25,120 bases of DNA from Chromera velia (taxonomy: Eukaryota; Sar; Chromeraceae), in the NCBI GenBank assembly GCA_018398765.1, contig JAHBMJ010000696.1:12501-37620 (forward strand), read 5' to 3'. Both the position numbers and the translations under genes were made by a program. Each line of letters opens with the position of its first letter. The first letter of the stretch is position 1. This document shows, piece after piece, positions 9,125 to 19,889 of the stretch. The notes beneath the pieces were generated by a model that was not told the origin of the DNA, did not search any database, and was given only the letters and a program-made list of their open reading frames with translations.

Positions 9125-9541
9125 ATGAGCTCACCTGCAGAGGGACTGCTGCAACCAGCCTACACCCCATTGCCTAAGACAGGGCCACGCACTGCAGGAC
9201 CGGTGGTGAGATAGGCGCCGAACCGCCCTCCTGCCCCAGAGAAACTGGAAGACAGGGTCACTTGGCTGAAGAACGTTTCCTGGGGATACTTCAGGGGTGA
9301 TGCCGGGGACCTGCCCCGGAAAGTCTATCTTCGCTTCAAGGTGAATGACGTGAAGGCGATCAACGAGCTTGACTCAACGATGGAGGTCGACTTTGCCCTC
9401 TTCCTCCGCTGGTTTGATCCCAGTCTGATTGGCATGAGCAAGACGGACTTCACCCGCACGGCCCAGGAATACGAAGTTCTCTGGAACCCCCAGGTTGAAA
9501 TCAACAACAACAGCGGGTCAGTTACGAACAGGAAGTCCTGA
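9125..9541 (+). pseudogene. Cys-loop (pentameric ligand-gated) ion channel ectodomain fragment
   Basis: The frame from ATG 9125 has an in-frame TAG at 9212-9214, then reads about 108 codons to TGA 9539-9541. The middle matches the start of a neurotransmitter-gated channel ligand-binding domain: beta strands RKVYLRFKVNDVKAINELDS, then VDFALFLRWFDPSLIG (family pattern W-x-D-x-R-L) and LWNPQVEINN (family pattern W-x-P-[DE], loop A). The Cys-loop and all four membrane helices are absent, and none was seen in the next kilobase. If it is an exon, CCCCAG|AG at 9239 and G|GTCAGT near 9515 would bound it with both stops in introns; the 34-nt intron needed to skip the TAG breaks the frame, so upstream exons would have to lie elsewhere. 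A relic of a duplicated receptor gene is the simpler reading. Family call fairly firm, status uncertain. Confidence 0.65.
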
Positions 9542-10618
9542 GTTGCAGATCTCAAGGGCACGAGGATCCCTCTCGAGGTCGGGTTATTGGCATCAAATCT
9601 GAAACAACAGTTGTTTCACTGATTCAAACAACACCTGCTCGTGCTGTTGATCGGTTTTTCAAAAGGCTTAGCGTGAGGTAGAAACATAAGACGAACTCTT
9701 TGAGAGTCAGGGAAATAACAGTGAGAGTTTTTAGTGCTTGTGGACTTCTTCCTGTTTGTCATGATTCAAACTCATACACGTATATACAAATACACCAGCA
9801 CTGCGGTCTCTGGTACAAACAGGTACGACAGTGCCCTGAGTGATTTTTGCCTGCACGCATAGCTGCCTACAGGCTGAAGGAGAGGTTTTGCATAATTATT
9901 ATTGCTCATTACCGGTTTCGGATAATAATTATTGTTATTATCTAAATAATGGCCTTATTACAATAATGTTTTTTTTAAGTTATCTCACTGATGTAAAAAA
10001 GATTTGTACGACGTCCTCCTACTCTAACTCCTACTAAGAAATAAAGCCCCAGTTACTGCTAATGACGGTACTGACTGGCAGTGACTGACCCCCATGCACT
10101 TCAAAAGTTTAACCCCAAATTTAATTACTGTTCCCAGTACTGTTCGTATGTACTTTTATCTGGACTTTTATATATCTGGAGAACTATTTCATAGTTTTGT
10201 GTATGTCACTAGACTTTTGTCCTCCTTTATCCTTTTCGTGATCATGAACGTTTTCCCACTCAAAAATGAAAAAAGCTCCACACACGTAAAAAACTAAAAA
10301 GGTTAATGACCAAAAATCACTTTTACTATTTATTTTTTTATTTGTTTTTAAACAGTTTTTTGAAGCAGACACTTCAAACTCAAAGTTTAAAACCTAGTGA
10401 ACCTTGAAAAAATAAAAAAACTAATTGAGATTTTGACCAAAACTTTTCTTTTTTTTACGTATGGGGAGCCTAGGTATGTCACAAGTGGTCATATTGAATT
10501 GTGAAGTCGACCATGACTATGTTGTATGGGATTTCGTATGAAACACTATTAAATTTGACTATTAAATGACAGTGAAATGCAACCATACACGAAGTTTGGG
10601 GTCCACTGCTTTCCATTG
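9542..10618. other. AT-rich spacer without a gene
   Basis: No protein-like frame or RNA gene was found. AT content rises sharply from about 9880. A small inverted repeat (9894-9902 with 9922-9930) and many A or T runs are present. The block ends abruptly near 10600, directly after the stop codon of the minus-strand LRR gene, so its right end probably carries that gene's 3' UTR. Confidence 0.6.
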
Positions 10619-13576
10619 CTAACCTGCGGCCGCGTTCACACAGGGAAAGGCGGTCCGCAACTGGCGACGCATCTGATCACTGAATGCATTCGCTCCCAAA
10701 TCGACAAGCAAGAGAAACCGCAGTCTCCCAGAGCCCAGCAGCAGCATCAAGCTCTGTGCTGCTTGATCCGTAAACGCATTTGCCCGGAGTCCGAGAAATT
10801 CGAGGGGGGGCGGGGGTCGTTCCATCCACGTCTCTACAAGAGCTCTCAATCCCTCGTCGCCTATCCCAGGCTGAGCGTCAAAACTGCCGTATGTGTAGTT
10901 CAATCTCGCCAATTCTAGATTCTGCAACGACGGCAGCCTACGCGCATCAAGAACTTGAGCAAGCTCTCGAACCCTTTGTGCATCAAGGAAAAAATGTCTG
11001 AGGTCTAAACGTCTCAAACACGACAGCTTCCCACTGCCCAGTCCTGCGAACAACGCCCTCGCCGCATCAATCCCATAGTTTTCCTCAATGAACAATTCTT
11101 CGAGCGCACGCAAATAGCCAGATGCTAGGGCAACGGAAAACAGTCCGACCCCTGCCGGAGATGCTTCTTCTTGAGGCGTCCCCAGTTCGATTGACAGAGA
11201 TCGCAATGCAGAAACGTGAGGAGATGCGAGAGCGAGAGCGAGAGGTTGCAAGCCTTCAAGAAGGACATCACGGCAATCGAGATGAAAACATTTCAGAGAC
11301 GGAAACTTTGCTTCTCTGATTCCGCTCGCAACGGCACGAGCACCGACCTCGTCTACACAAATGTGAAAAGGAGAGAAATGACTCCAAATGGTTCGAAGAG
11401 TCTGCAGCGAAGGAAGAGAATGCCTTCCCTCTACGATCCCTGCTAGGAGTTCTCCCATCCCCTCTCTCTGTTGCTGCTTCTGCCCACTGAAAATTGCCGC
11501 CCGGAAAGACAGTTCTTCCAATGAGGCAAGAGTGACGTCTGCGTGCGTCAATGCCTCCCCAAAGACCCGACCTGTCTGTCTGCTCAGATCCAGACGGGAT
11601 TTGAAAAAAACTTTCTGCAATCCCAAAATCTTTCCAGAACGAATCGCTGCGGCTAGAGCCATCACAGCTCTATCCCCCCTTTCAGCAATTTCAGGTTTTC
11701 TTGAGCTGATGATCAAGACAACAGCCACTGAAGACGGCAAACTTCCACTAGAGAGACCTTCACAAACACTCCCAAGAGACTCATCCCCGTCCCAATCAAG
11801 AATCAATTGACGGAGGGAGGGAAGTCTCCGTCTCCCTTCCCCGCTCAGAACTCTCCCCAATGTCCTACACCCCTCTCCAGCTTCATTACTAGACCGGAGG
11901 GTCAAGCGTTCAAGCACTGGAAGCCCCCCTGCCCCCAACCCCTCCGCAATCCCCGAAACCCCCTTGTCCCCTTGCTCGAACCACGTCAGCGACAGACCTT
12001 TCAGACCAGACACACAACCCGATCCCAAAGCCTTCCCTAACTCCCCCATGGCTGAGAAAGAACTAGGTGATGTTCCGATCAGAGATTCGACTTTCAGCTC
12101 TTCAAGACATGCAAATTTGCTCTCCCTCACCCCTTCTGCAAGAACACCCAACCCCCCCCCACCTACAATACTGTCTGCCTCCCCGTCATCGCTAGGACGG
12201 AAAAAAATCTGTACTTCAAGGATTCGCAGGCGGGGAGCACCTCCCCCGACAAACGTACGAGCTAGCTGACCAAAACCAGAACCAGACAAACGGAGCGTCT
12301 CTCTCAGTTTAAGCTCGGTCAGCTGACAGAGGTGATTGCCCGACCCCAAGGCGCATGCAAGCGCTTCTAGTGCTTCACCCNNNNNNNNNNNNNNNNNNNN
12401 NNNNNNNNNNNNNNNNNNNNNNNNNNNNNNNNNNNNNNNNNNNNNNNNNNNNNNNNNNNNNNNNNNNNNNNNNNNNNNNNNNNNNNNNNNNNNNNNNNNN
12501 NNNNNNNNNNNNNNNNNNNNNNNNNNNNNNNNNNNNNNNNNNNNNNNNNNNNNNNNNNNNNNNNNNNNNNNNNNNNNNNNNNNNNNNNNNNNNNNNNNNN
12601 NNNNNNNNNNNNNNNNNNNNCCCCCCCCGCCCCACAAACAATGTCAAGAACCTCAAGAGGCGCTGTTTGCCCCCCCCGCATGCCCTGTGCCAACGCGGTA
12701 ATTCCTGGAACATTGAACCAGGAACTTCCAGAATGTCTCAGAGACTTTAACTTCGGCAGCCTGCCAGCTGCGATGGCCTCTGAACAGAAACGTCCCATGT
12801 CTCCCCTAAGGCTGTTGTCTGAAATGTCCAACTCCTCCAACTCCGTCAAATGAAACGAGGAGAACAGTTGCAAAAGACCGCCTGTATCAACAGTAAGCAT
12901 GTAGTCGTACGCAATAAAGTTCTCATTCAGAAAGAGAGACTTCATGCGAGGCAACCCCCCTGCGTCCGCTGCTGAGGCGAGGCTCTTGAGCCCTTCCGAC
13001 CGCAGATCGTTGCACCCCAAGTCAACACTCTGCAGCCCTGTCAACCTTTTCGCTTTGAGGGCATTAGACAGAGCCCTAACTCCCTCTGCCCTCGCAAAAG
13101 TTCTCTTCAACTTCAGGGTCTCCAGAGGCAGCGGATCCCCTGGACAGGCAGGAGAGGCAGAGGCAGAGGAAGCAGAGAGGGCCCTTGACAAGGCAGAGAC
13201 ACCTGAAGGTCCCAGAGGGTTGTCACTCACGTCCAGAGTGAGGAGGGACGACAACCAACCGGACGACAGCACAGCGCTGAGAGTGCCCATGCAATCCCTG
13301 TGAAGCTTGTTGCCTGCACACACAAAAACACATACACACACTCTCTCTCTCTCTCACACACGTAGGCAGACACACAGAATGACAGACCGAATGATCCTTT
13401 CTCTTTCGCTCTCTGGTTTTCACGTACACAACAGACAAAGAAAGAAAGAAAGAAAGAAAGACGGACAGAAAGACGGACAGAAAGACGGACAGACAGAGAG
13501 ACAGACAGACTATATCGTCTTTTCTTCAGACAGACAGACAGACAGAAAGAAAAGAAAGAAAGAAAGAAAGAAAGAA

Positions 13577-13636
<60 letters not shown>

Positions 13637-15907
13637 AAAGAAGACAATTAAAAGAACGACAAAGTCACTCCGACAAGATGGACCCAATTGACTCGACTTA
13701 CCGCTGAGATCAAGGCAGCGCAGGGTCGATGGCAAGGAAGACAAAATGATCCCTCCCGCTACGTCCCTCAGTTCACACTCTGCAGACGGCGTTCAGAACA
13801 GGGGAGGGCTGAGAGTCGGTGCATCACACAGGAACGAGGTGACACTCAGGAGGATTGATGCATCTTCTGTTGCAATACAGAGACCTACAGATGGGCGCGA
13901 AGGTCAAGAGACGGGTAGGGGCCGTGTCATTTGATTTTTTTTTTTTTCCGACAGCAAGAAGCGTCAGGGTACAAACTCCCACGGTCTCTTTTTTTGGGTA
14001 CGGGAACTCACTGGCAAGGTTGAGAGTCTCCAGATGCACAGCGCACCCCCCTCCGTCTCCCTGTCGGAGACGCTGAAGGAACGCAGAGACGACAGACAGA
14101 GGAGCGCCACGACAAGTACGCGACCCTGCAGCCATCCAAGGATGAAAAAGCGGAAGAGTGAAGGGAAAAGGCTTCATTCAGGCAGACCCGAAGCGAGGGA
14201 TGGACTCGACTTGCGGATTCAGACAGAGCGCTGGATTTCAGTACGAGACTGCCGAAAGAAAAGAAGCAAACGGATAGGCAGAAAATCAAACGAGAGGCTC
14301 GGTCCTCTATTTACCGCGATGTACTGTGGAAACATGAAGGGAAGAGCGTGAAAGAGTGAATTGCATTTCTGGGGAAAAATAGAGTATGCAATGCCGACAC
14401 ATGCAGTGCAAGGCGGCATTCTGATGCTGACAAAAAGGGGAGGAAACAGAGCAAGAGAGTGTAGGAAAGAAAGAGAGAAAGACAACCCGGAGAGAGTGCG
14501 TCCCACTGACCACACGTGAGAGTCGTCAAAGGAGATGGAGACGGGTCGGGAGGAAGGAAACGAAGAAGGAGAGAGAGCTTTCGAGACCCAAGAGAAAATT
14601 CTGCAGACCTCCAGAAACGTGCAAAATCAAATTCCCCGATTGGATTCACTGCAGAAGGATGTGATTCATTTCCCTCCCCCGCCAGCATTCTGGAGATTCC
14701 AGATGATATGCAGAAAAAAGACGTGAAGCCAAGAAAGGATAACAAATGAATTCAAAAGAGGGGGGGGGGGGATCAGGAGCTGTGATGAAAAAAGCGATGG
14801 GATGTGGAGCAAAAGAAAACCTTCCTTCCTTCCTTTCCTTCTTGGTAACCACATTCATGCATCCTTCTTTACCTTGCGACTCCGTGTCTTTGCATCATTC
14901 TTCTTTTTTTTTCTTTCCACCGACACACGTACCTGACAGGTCGAGGGTTGTCAGGCTCTCACGCAAGCGTCTCTGCACAGTGACAAAAGAAAACAGAAGA
15001 GAAAAGAAGAGAATCAAGGGGTTGATGGCTGGTCTTCACAAAGAAACCCCGCATCTCATCTCTACGCAACGAGGCTATGTCGGGCTAAAGCAGGGAAATG
15101 AAGATCGGTGGGGGTGCGTGTCGTGTTCACTCGTGTTAAGTTGGCATGTGTGTATTCCCGTTTGGTTGGCTGGGATGCGTTTACTTTCATACAGAATTCT
15201 TTTTCGTATACGTGTTAAGTTGGCATGTGTGTATTCCTGTTTGGTTGGATGGGATACAGTTTTGCCCAATGAAGAGGCAGTGACATGCTTCGAGAGAGGA
15301 ACTTCCAGGGATTTAATCCATGCGGGCAGAGAATTCAAGGGTGAACAGCTAAGGTTACACTCAATGATGCAAACTTCATTCTTCACACATCATCACTATT
15401 GGCCTCTAGTCAATAGCCTCCGGTACTCCTTCAGATCCCCTTCTCTCTCAATTTGACGTCAACATCTGCAAGGCTCACGCACACTGACCGTTTTAATGAA
15501 GAACAGAATGAGCACGCACTCTGACCGTTTTAATGAAGAACAGAATGAGCCAGGCCAGGCCGTATCCCAGTTGATTTGACGCTAAGAGAGAAACCAGCTG
15601 CATGATACCCAAGGCATCCAAACAGTCAGACATGCATGAGCTTTCGTGAGTACCACTGAGATGTGCAAATCATGGATGGGCCTAGGCAGGCAGCAGGAAA
15701 GGGCAAGATCTTGGCGTGCTCGACACGCAAGCCGTCGACCTGATGACTCCAGTACGTCCATTCTGTTTCGCTTTGTTCTGACAAGAGACGGACTGACTTG
15801 AGGATTCACAGCATGGCAGAAAAGAGAGGACAGAACAGGCACCGCCGCCTCCACGGAGCCCCCTCCGCCCCCCACTCCCTGACTCGGGTGTCGGGATTCG
15901 TCCTCTC
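10619..15907 (-). CDS. Leucine-rich repeat protein (ribonuclease-inhibitor/NLR-type LRRs), multi-exon, 5' end unresolved
   Basis: The protein is built of roughly 28-residue repeats of the pattern LxxLdLsxNxLgxxGxxaLaxxL, as in ribonuclease inhibitor and NLR proteins; these form curved solenoids for protein binding. Frame-consistent exons in gene order: 15907-15798, 14972-14933, 14600-14511, 14125-14012, 13779-13702 and 13313-10619 (stop TAG 10621-10619). Joins rebuild repeats, for example LDLSG-NKLHRDCMG across the last intron (donor G|GTAAGT, acceptor GTGCAG|GC) and LETLNLA-K-CELRDVAGG across the one before. The last exon is interrupted by 240 N. On its 5' side one reads LQSVDLGCNDLRSEGLKSL; on its 3' side LRELAQVLDARRLPSLQNLEL and FLGLRANAFTDQAAQSLML. 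The two sides lie in different frames. An apparent Met start near 13341 lies in intronic TG repeat and is not real. No NACHT, kinase or membrane segment was found. Last exon certain; the two most 5' exons tentative; no start codon identified. Confidence 0.8.
12381..12620. other. Assembly gap (240 N)
   Basis: An unbroken run of N lies inside the large LRR exon. The coding frames on its two sides differ, so the gap length cannot be exact if the exon is continuous through it: the missing length would have to leave remainder 1 on division by three. Roughly three LRR units may be hidden. Confidence 0.98.
13437..13645 (+). repeat. GAAA/GACA tetranucleotide microsatellite within an LRR-gene intron
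   Basis: On the plus strand, arrays of GAAA alternate with GACA/GACG-type units (about 13437-13518) and resume as GACA then GAAA (about 13529-13645). The whole array is inside the intron 13314-13701 of the LRR gene, where the transcribed strand is TTTC/TGTC. Long spurious open frames in both directions come from the stop-free repeats. Confidence 0.95.
15132..15255 (+). repeat. Pair of 45-nt direct repeats
   Basis: CGTGTTAAGTTGGCATGTGT and the 25 bases after it occur at 15132-15176 and again at 15211-15255 with two mismatches, separated by 34 unrelated bases. They lie in the proposed 5' intron of the LRR gene. This looks like a recent local duplication. No terminal features of a mobile element are visible. 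Confidence 0.9.
15476..15549 (+). repeat. Tandem duplication of a 37-bp unit
   Basis: Two head-to-tail copies (15476-15512 and 15513-15549) differ at one base. The unit contains CTGACCGTTTTAATGAAGAA. It lies in the same proposed intron as the preceding direct repeats. Confidence 0.9.
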
Positions 15908-16646
15908 CTGCACACATATACACATGCAGCATATATATATGAATACAGTGCGGGCAGGACACTGACGGACGAGGAACACAGAAAGGCAAAAAAAGGGAGA
16001 CGCGTGAAGCGTCCGTCTACGACATGGTGACTCAATCTTTGAGTGACTCATTGACTGTCAGCAGCGTCCAAACGATTTCGTCAGGGTGAGGGTGCCACTT
16101 GCCTGTGAGGAACCGTCCCTGTGTAGCAGTTGTTCGCTCGGACATTGGAGTTGAAGTTCTTCTCGGTAGCCGTGACTGTCTTTCTCTTTCCAATTTTACA
16201 GCGCGATGCGAGGGAGACTGGGAAGTGTATCACACGACTCGGCAGACGCAGCGAAGAGGAGCGACACGGAGCCTGGTCCTACAATTTACTTATGATCACA
16301 GCAGATTGCCAATGATTGCCAACAAGCACACCATAGCACACCTTACTCGTGAACTGTCGTGGATTATCGTGGATTATTGTGGATCATGGAGTGGAAACTC
16401 TTTTCCGGTCGATGAAGTCAAGAGACACACTGACCCGAAAAATGCATGGCGCGAATGTATGCCCAATGCGTGCGATGCGGCGCGCGGCGCGGCTAGCGGC
16501 GGCCGACTTGAAAGCGATATTGTTCCGAGCTCCTCCTACTCGTAGGCGAACAGGCAGGAGTGGAAACTGGAAGCTAGAGGTCTCCTTAGGAGAGAGAAGT
16601 GAGAGACTAGAGAAGTCACGTGTGTAGATGTATACAGACGTATGTG

Positions 16647-16661
16647 TCCGTGTGTGTGTCC

Positions 16662-16739
<78 letters not shown>

Positions 16740-16752
16740 CTGTGTGTCTGTA

Positions 16753-16803
<51 letters not shown>

Positions 16804-16823
16804 ATGTATGTGTGTGTGTGTGT
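16647..16823 (+). repeat. Compound (GT)n/(CT)n microsatellite
   Basis: GT repeats with a few ATGT interruptions run to about 16738, followed by a pure CT block to about 16793 and GT again to about 16823. The purine-pyrimidine alternation of the GT parts is prone to Z-DNA, while the CT part can form triplex structures. All open frames over it are artefacts. Confidence 0.95.
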
Positions 16824-17068
16824 CAACTCAAAAGGTTCAAGTCAGAAGTCAATCGATTCGATTGATTGAAAAAAAGAAGCAAGTCGATCGAACCTCCCTG
16901 AATCTAAATATCACTTAAAAAAATATAATCAAGATGATCTCTATCTGTGACATCTTTTTTCAAGAGACCGTCCACGCTTATCCACGCTTGCGGCGTAAAC
17001 GGTCAAGGCATCATCCAGATATGCCGCTTTTGCTTTTAAGACACCGTAAATGATCTACGCCTATGGTA

Positions 17069-17093
17069 TGTGTGTGTGTGTGTGTGTGTGTGT
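17069..17093 (+). repeat. (GT)n microsatellite
   Basis: About twelve GT units, followed by TATGTATGCGTACGTGCATG. It lies in the same spacer as the larger compound array 250 bases to the left. Confidence 0.9.
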
Positions 17094-17427
17094 ATGTATG
17101 CGTACGTGCATGTGTGTGTCTTTCTGCAGGTCTGCGGCGCGTTACCTCTCTTCCCCCCCTTGGGGCCTGTCTCTACAAATACCCATATAGAATTCTTTTC
17201 CTTTCGCGCACGCATGCAATCAGAGAGCTCATGCGTTGCAACATTGCATGCACCCTTCCTCTGCATCTTGAATTGTTTGCAACATTAGCAGTGTTCCTCT
17301 GTGGATCAGATTCTTTCTTTTGATCGATCAATACGCATATGCTCCTGTCATATGCAGTTGGAGCCTATTGAAGACCCCGAGGAAGCAGAGAGCGGAACGG
17401 ATGAGGTCAGTTTGGAGACAAAAGTCT

Positions 17428-17491
17428 GGGAAGAGAAGAGAAGAGAAGGGAAGGGAGGGGAAGGGAAAGGAGAAGAAGGGAAGGGAAGGGA
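17428..17491 (+). repeat. Purine-only tract (GGGAA/GAAGA)
   Basis: Sixty-four consecutive purines made of GGGAA and GAAGA units, roughly 40 bases before the proposed ATG at 17530. It may be 5' UTR of the downstream gene or a triplex-forming promoter tract. Confidence 0.9.
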
Positions 17492-17529
17492 CCAAGTCGA
17501 CAACCGTCCGGTCTGCAGTCACTGTGATT

Positions 17530-19011
17530 ATGTCCGGATGGCGCCGGATGGATGCATGTGTGTGGGAGAAGAGGGAACGGCCTCAAGCTGTGGTATCTCG
17601 TTTCCTGCGCATCTCACCGCGCTCGCAGGAGTTAAGTGGCAAGATCCGTAACGTTGGGCTTTTTCTCTCAGTACATAGTACATCTGCATGACATTTCAGA
17701 TTTCTTCAAGTATCTTTTCATTTATTGTGACTTGTCACTTTCTCCCTTTTCTCAGGAAAAAACTGCAAGCCCCTCCCCTTCAAAGAGGAAAAACGGCTCA
17801 AGGAGGTTCTGAAACTCCAAAAGGTCGAGTGGGGAAAGGCGAACAACCCGATTGATGGGAAAAGTGAGTGCATGTCCTCTTTCTCAAACATGCACACGGT
17901 ATCGGTCATACACCACACGTTTGAATGCACCTTAACCTGCTTTTTGAGTCATCCCACGAAAATTTGTCGATTGTTGTTTAAGTCCTGAAATGGGTTTTGA
18001 ACAATGAAAGGATTGCTCTTACGAGATTTCCTTTGATATCTATTCCAAAATAAAGACGCATAATAAGGCGCGATTCTTTGGGGTGTTATAAGCGCTGGAG
18101 CAAAACCGCTTTCATGCCGACGGCAGTTGTTTGCGGGTGGCAACAACCACCTTTGAAGCCCTCAAGAGATTTGCTTGCAAAGAGGAGAGGGCGGTGAACC
18201 TCGCAAAGGGGGAGATGGCAGAGCGAATACTCCGGGAGATGGCCAGCCTGAGGGTTTTCCAACACTGGTAAGTTACATACATATGCGTAGTCTATTTTTG
18301 TTATCTAGGGAGCCCCGGGCCTTGCCTTTTACAAACCACTGACCTCTTCAAACTGCAACACTTCGGATCCTCCCGCAGTTTTATTCATACCCTTCGGCGG
18401 GGGACCTGCCGTAAGTTTTCGTTCTTGCCTCATGACATTGTACTTATATTTTTCTTCCTCTGTATGCGCTTCAAAACGTACCTGCTTTCTCTTTCGTTGG
18501 GTCTGGAGGCCTCTTTCCGCATGCATGGTCTTTTTGGATAATTTTTTTGTTCTCTGCCTGCCCTCTAGCTCGGCACCAACAGAGAGAAGCCATAGACCTG
18601 GTTCAACGTGAGAAATTGTGACCTTCCTCCTTCGAAAGATCTTTTCTCCTGTCCTATGCCCCTCTCCTGCAGCCTTCCAGCAGCATCTTTGCAAAGGTGA
18701 AGTCCAATCGTGTATTTGGATCGAGTATGCACTCCTCTGAGTCATCACATGCGGTTCAGTCGGCACCCAACAGACAGCCCTTGAGGGATCTCCCCCGTCG
18801 ACTTGCACGGCAGAAGAGTGCAAAGAAGGACATCTGTCTGCCTTTTTCTGCTGATAGAAGAAGAGGAAGTCAGTCGGAGAAAAGCGAAGGTCTGAGGAAT
18901 ACATTCGGTAGGGCCTCGGCACCCTCTGGGCGTAGCAGGGCTCTCATGGGCCCGGCCCAACCCGCTACCAGTTCCCGTCTAAAGACGATGGGGGCAAAAG
19001 CATGGAAGTAG
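17530..19011 (+). CDS. Four-exon gene of unknown function, basic helical protein
   Basis: Frame-consistent exons are 17530-17647, 17756-17863, 18093-18267 and 18681-19011 (TAG), giving 243 residues. Splice sites are C|GTAACG/CTCAG|GA, A|GTGAGT/TATAAG|CG and TG|GTAAGT/TTCCAG|C (phases 1, 1, 2). Residues about 20-140 are charged and probably helical (RPQAVVSRFLRISPRSQEL, FKEEKRLKEVLKLQKVEW, FEALKRFACKEERAVNLAKG). From about 145 the protein is rich in Ser, Arg and Pro and probably disordered. No signal peptide, membrane segment or known domain was recognised. The last acceptor was chosen because the stronger CCTGCAG at 18672 breaks the frame. The start is the first Met of the first exon, but the frame is open further upstream, so 5' coding sequence may be missing. 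The gene is head to head with the LRR gene. Confidence 0.5.
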
Positions 19012-19889
19012 GCCTACACAGCCGATCGAAGAAAGAGAAAGAGCACAGAAGGAGAAGACTGAGCCATTCTGCAACGAGAGTAGGGGGTGCAGTAATACTG
19101 CAGTCAAAGCTCGTATGCAAAGAGCGATCCTGCGAGCATCCTTCTACTACATACGGGGGGAGCGGCGAACTCGTAAACAGATCATAAATAGACAGTGAAA
19201 GTATATTTCAGTTTAACATGATCAATTGCGACAATGCAGGCTCTCAGAAACAATAGTGACTGGGTTTTCTCTCTAGGCAAGCCTAGCATCTGCATATATA
19301 GGAAAAACAACTATAAATAACCATTAATATTAAAATGTAGCATTAGAAAATAATAATAATGATTTAAATAAGTCAGTTTGTAGACTTTGTACATATGGAA
19401 GTAAGTGTACAAGAGTGTATGCAAGTATAATAGTACATGCAGCCTGGTAATAAGAAATTTTAGCTTATTTACTCAACTTGAAGTACGCGACTTGCGCTGA
19501 GTCTTGCAGCTATAAAATAATATTTTCGATCATAGACATTTTCTTTTTAAAAACTTACTGTTACTTACATATTTAATAATTAATTAATTGCTAGATTAAT
19601 TGGTATAATCATGCAGCTTGTTAATTCTATCAAAAAAGACGAGCCAAACCATGCAGAAAGAAGAAAGACTCAGCATCGTAGTGAAGTAAAACTAAGTAAA
19701 ACATAAAAATCACACGGATTTTCGGTTATCTCATAATAGTTTGATAGACATTTTTTACTTTGCTAGTTATTTTGGTACTGTCTATAACGTACTCGTCTAG
19801 GTCCTCGTCATGCATTAGCAGCACTATCCACTAAATTGTCCATCATACACCTGAACATAACAAGAATTGCAAGTTAATTAGCCTTATTT
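19012..19889. other. Convergent AT-rich spacer without a gene
   Basis: This separates the 3' ends of two converging genes. It is AT-rich from about 19190, with TA- and AATA-rich stretches. No tRNA-like or other structured RNA pattern was recognised, and no protein-like frame was seen beyond a 61-codon shadow at its left edge. Confidence 0.6.

Larger units (their letters stand above)
15908..17529. other. Divergent spacer between the LRR gene and the 17530 gene; repeat-rich
   Basis: No convincing gene was found. A plus-strand frame at 16099-16545 (148 codons) has no recognisable motif and overlaps short tandem repeats such as three roughly 10-nt CGTGGATTAT units at 16358-16387. Upstream exons and the start codon of the minus-strand LRR gene may be hidden here, as may 5' exons of the plus-strand gene. 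TGCATGCA occurs at 17245-17252. Confidence 0.5.

Noticed and set aside
9206..9239. Mini-intron GTGAGA...CCCCAG that would remove the TAG in the channel fragment
   Set aside because: It is only 34 nt and its removal shifts the reading frame away from the receptor-like sequence.
11122..12269. Plus-strand ORFs opposite the LRR exon
   Set aside because: They are antisense shadows of a clearly coding LRR frame and have no protein-like pattern of their own.
12336..12750. ORFs running through the N block
   Set aside because: They consist mainly of undefined residues from the assembly gap.
13307..13651. Plus-strand 114-codon ORF
   Set aside because: It is a translation of the GAAA/GACA microsatellite in an LRR-gene intron.
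14746..15456. 236-codon plus-strand ORF
   Set aside because: It runs across two direct repeats and a homopolymer, opposite an LRR exon and introns, with no recognisable domain.
15582..16051. Cysteine-rich minus-strand ORFs near 15.6-16.0 kb as a separate gene
   Set aside because: Only the splice-bounded part 15798-15907 joins in frame to the LRR exons; the rest is AT/TA repeat translated or unsupported.
16536..16918. Overlapping ORFs of Cys/Val and Thr/His repeats on both strands
   Set aside because: They translate the GT/CT microsatellite; stop-free repeats make long frames by chance.
18329..18922. 197-codon minus-strand ORF
   Set aside because: It overlaps the last intron and exon of the plus-strand gene; no domain is seen, and the plus strand gives a frame-consistent spliced model. 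A real antisense gene cannot be fully excluded.
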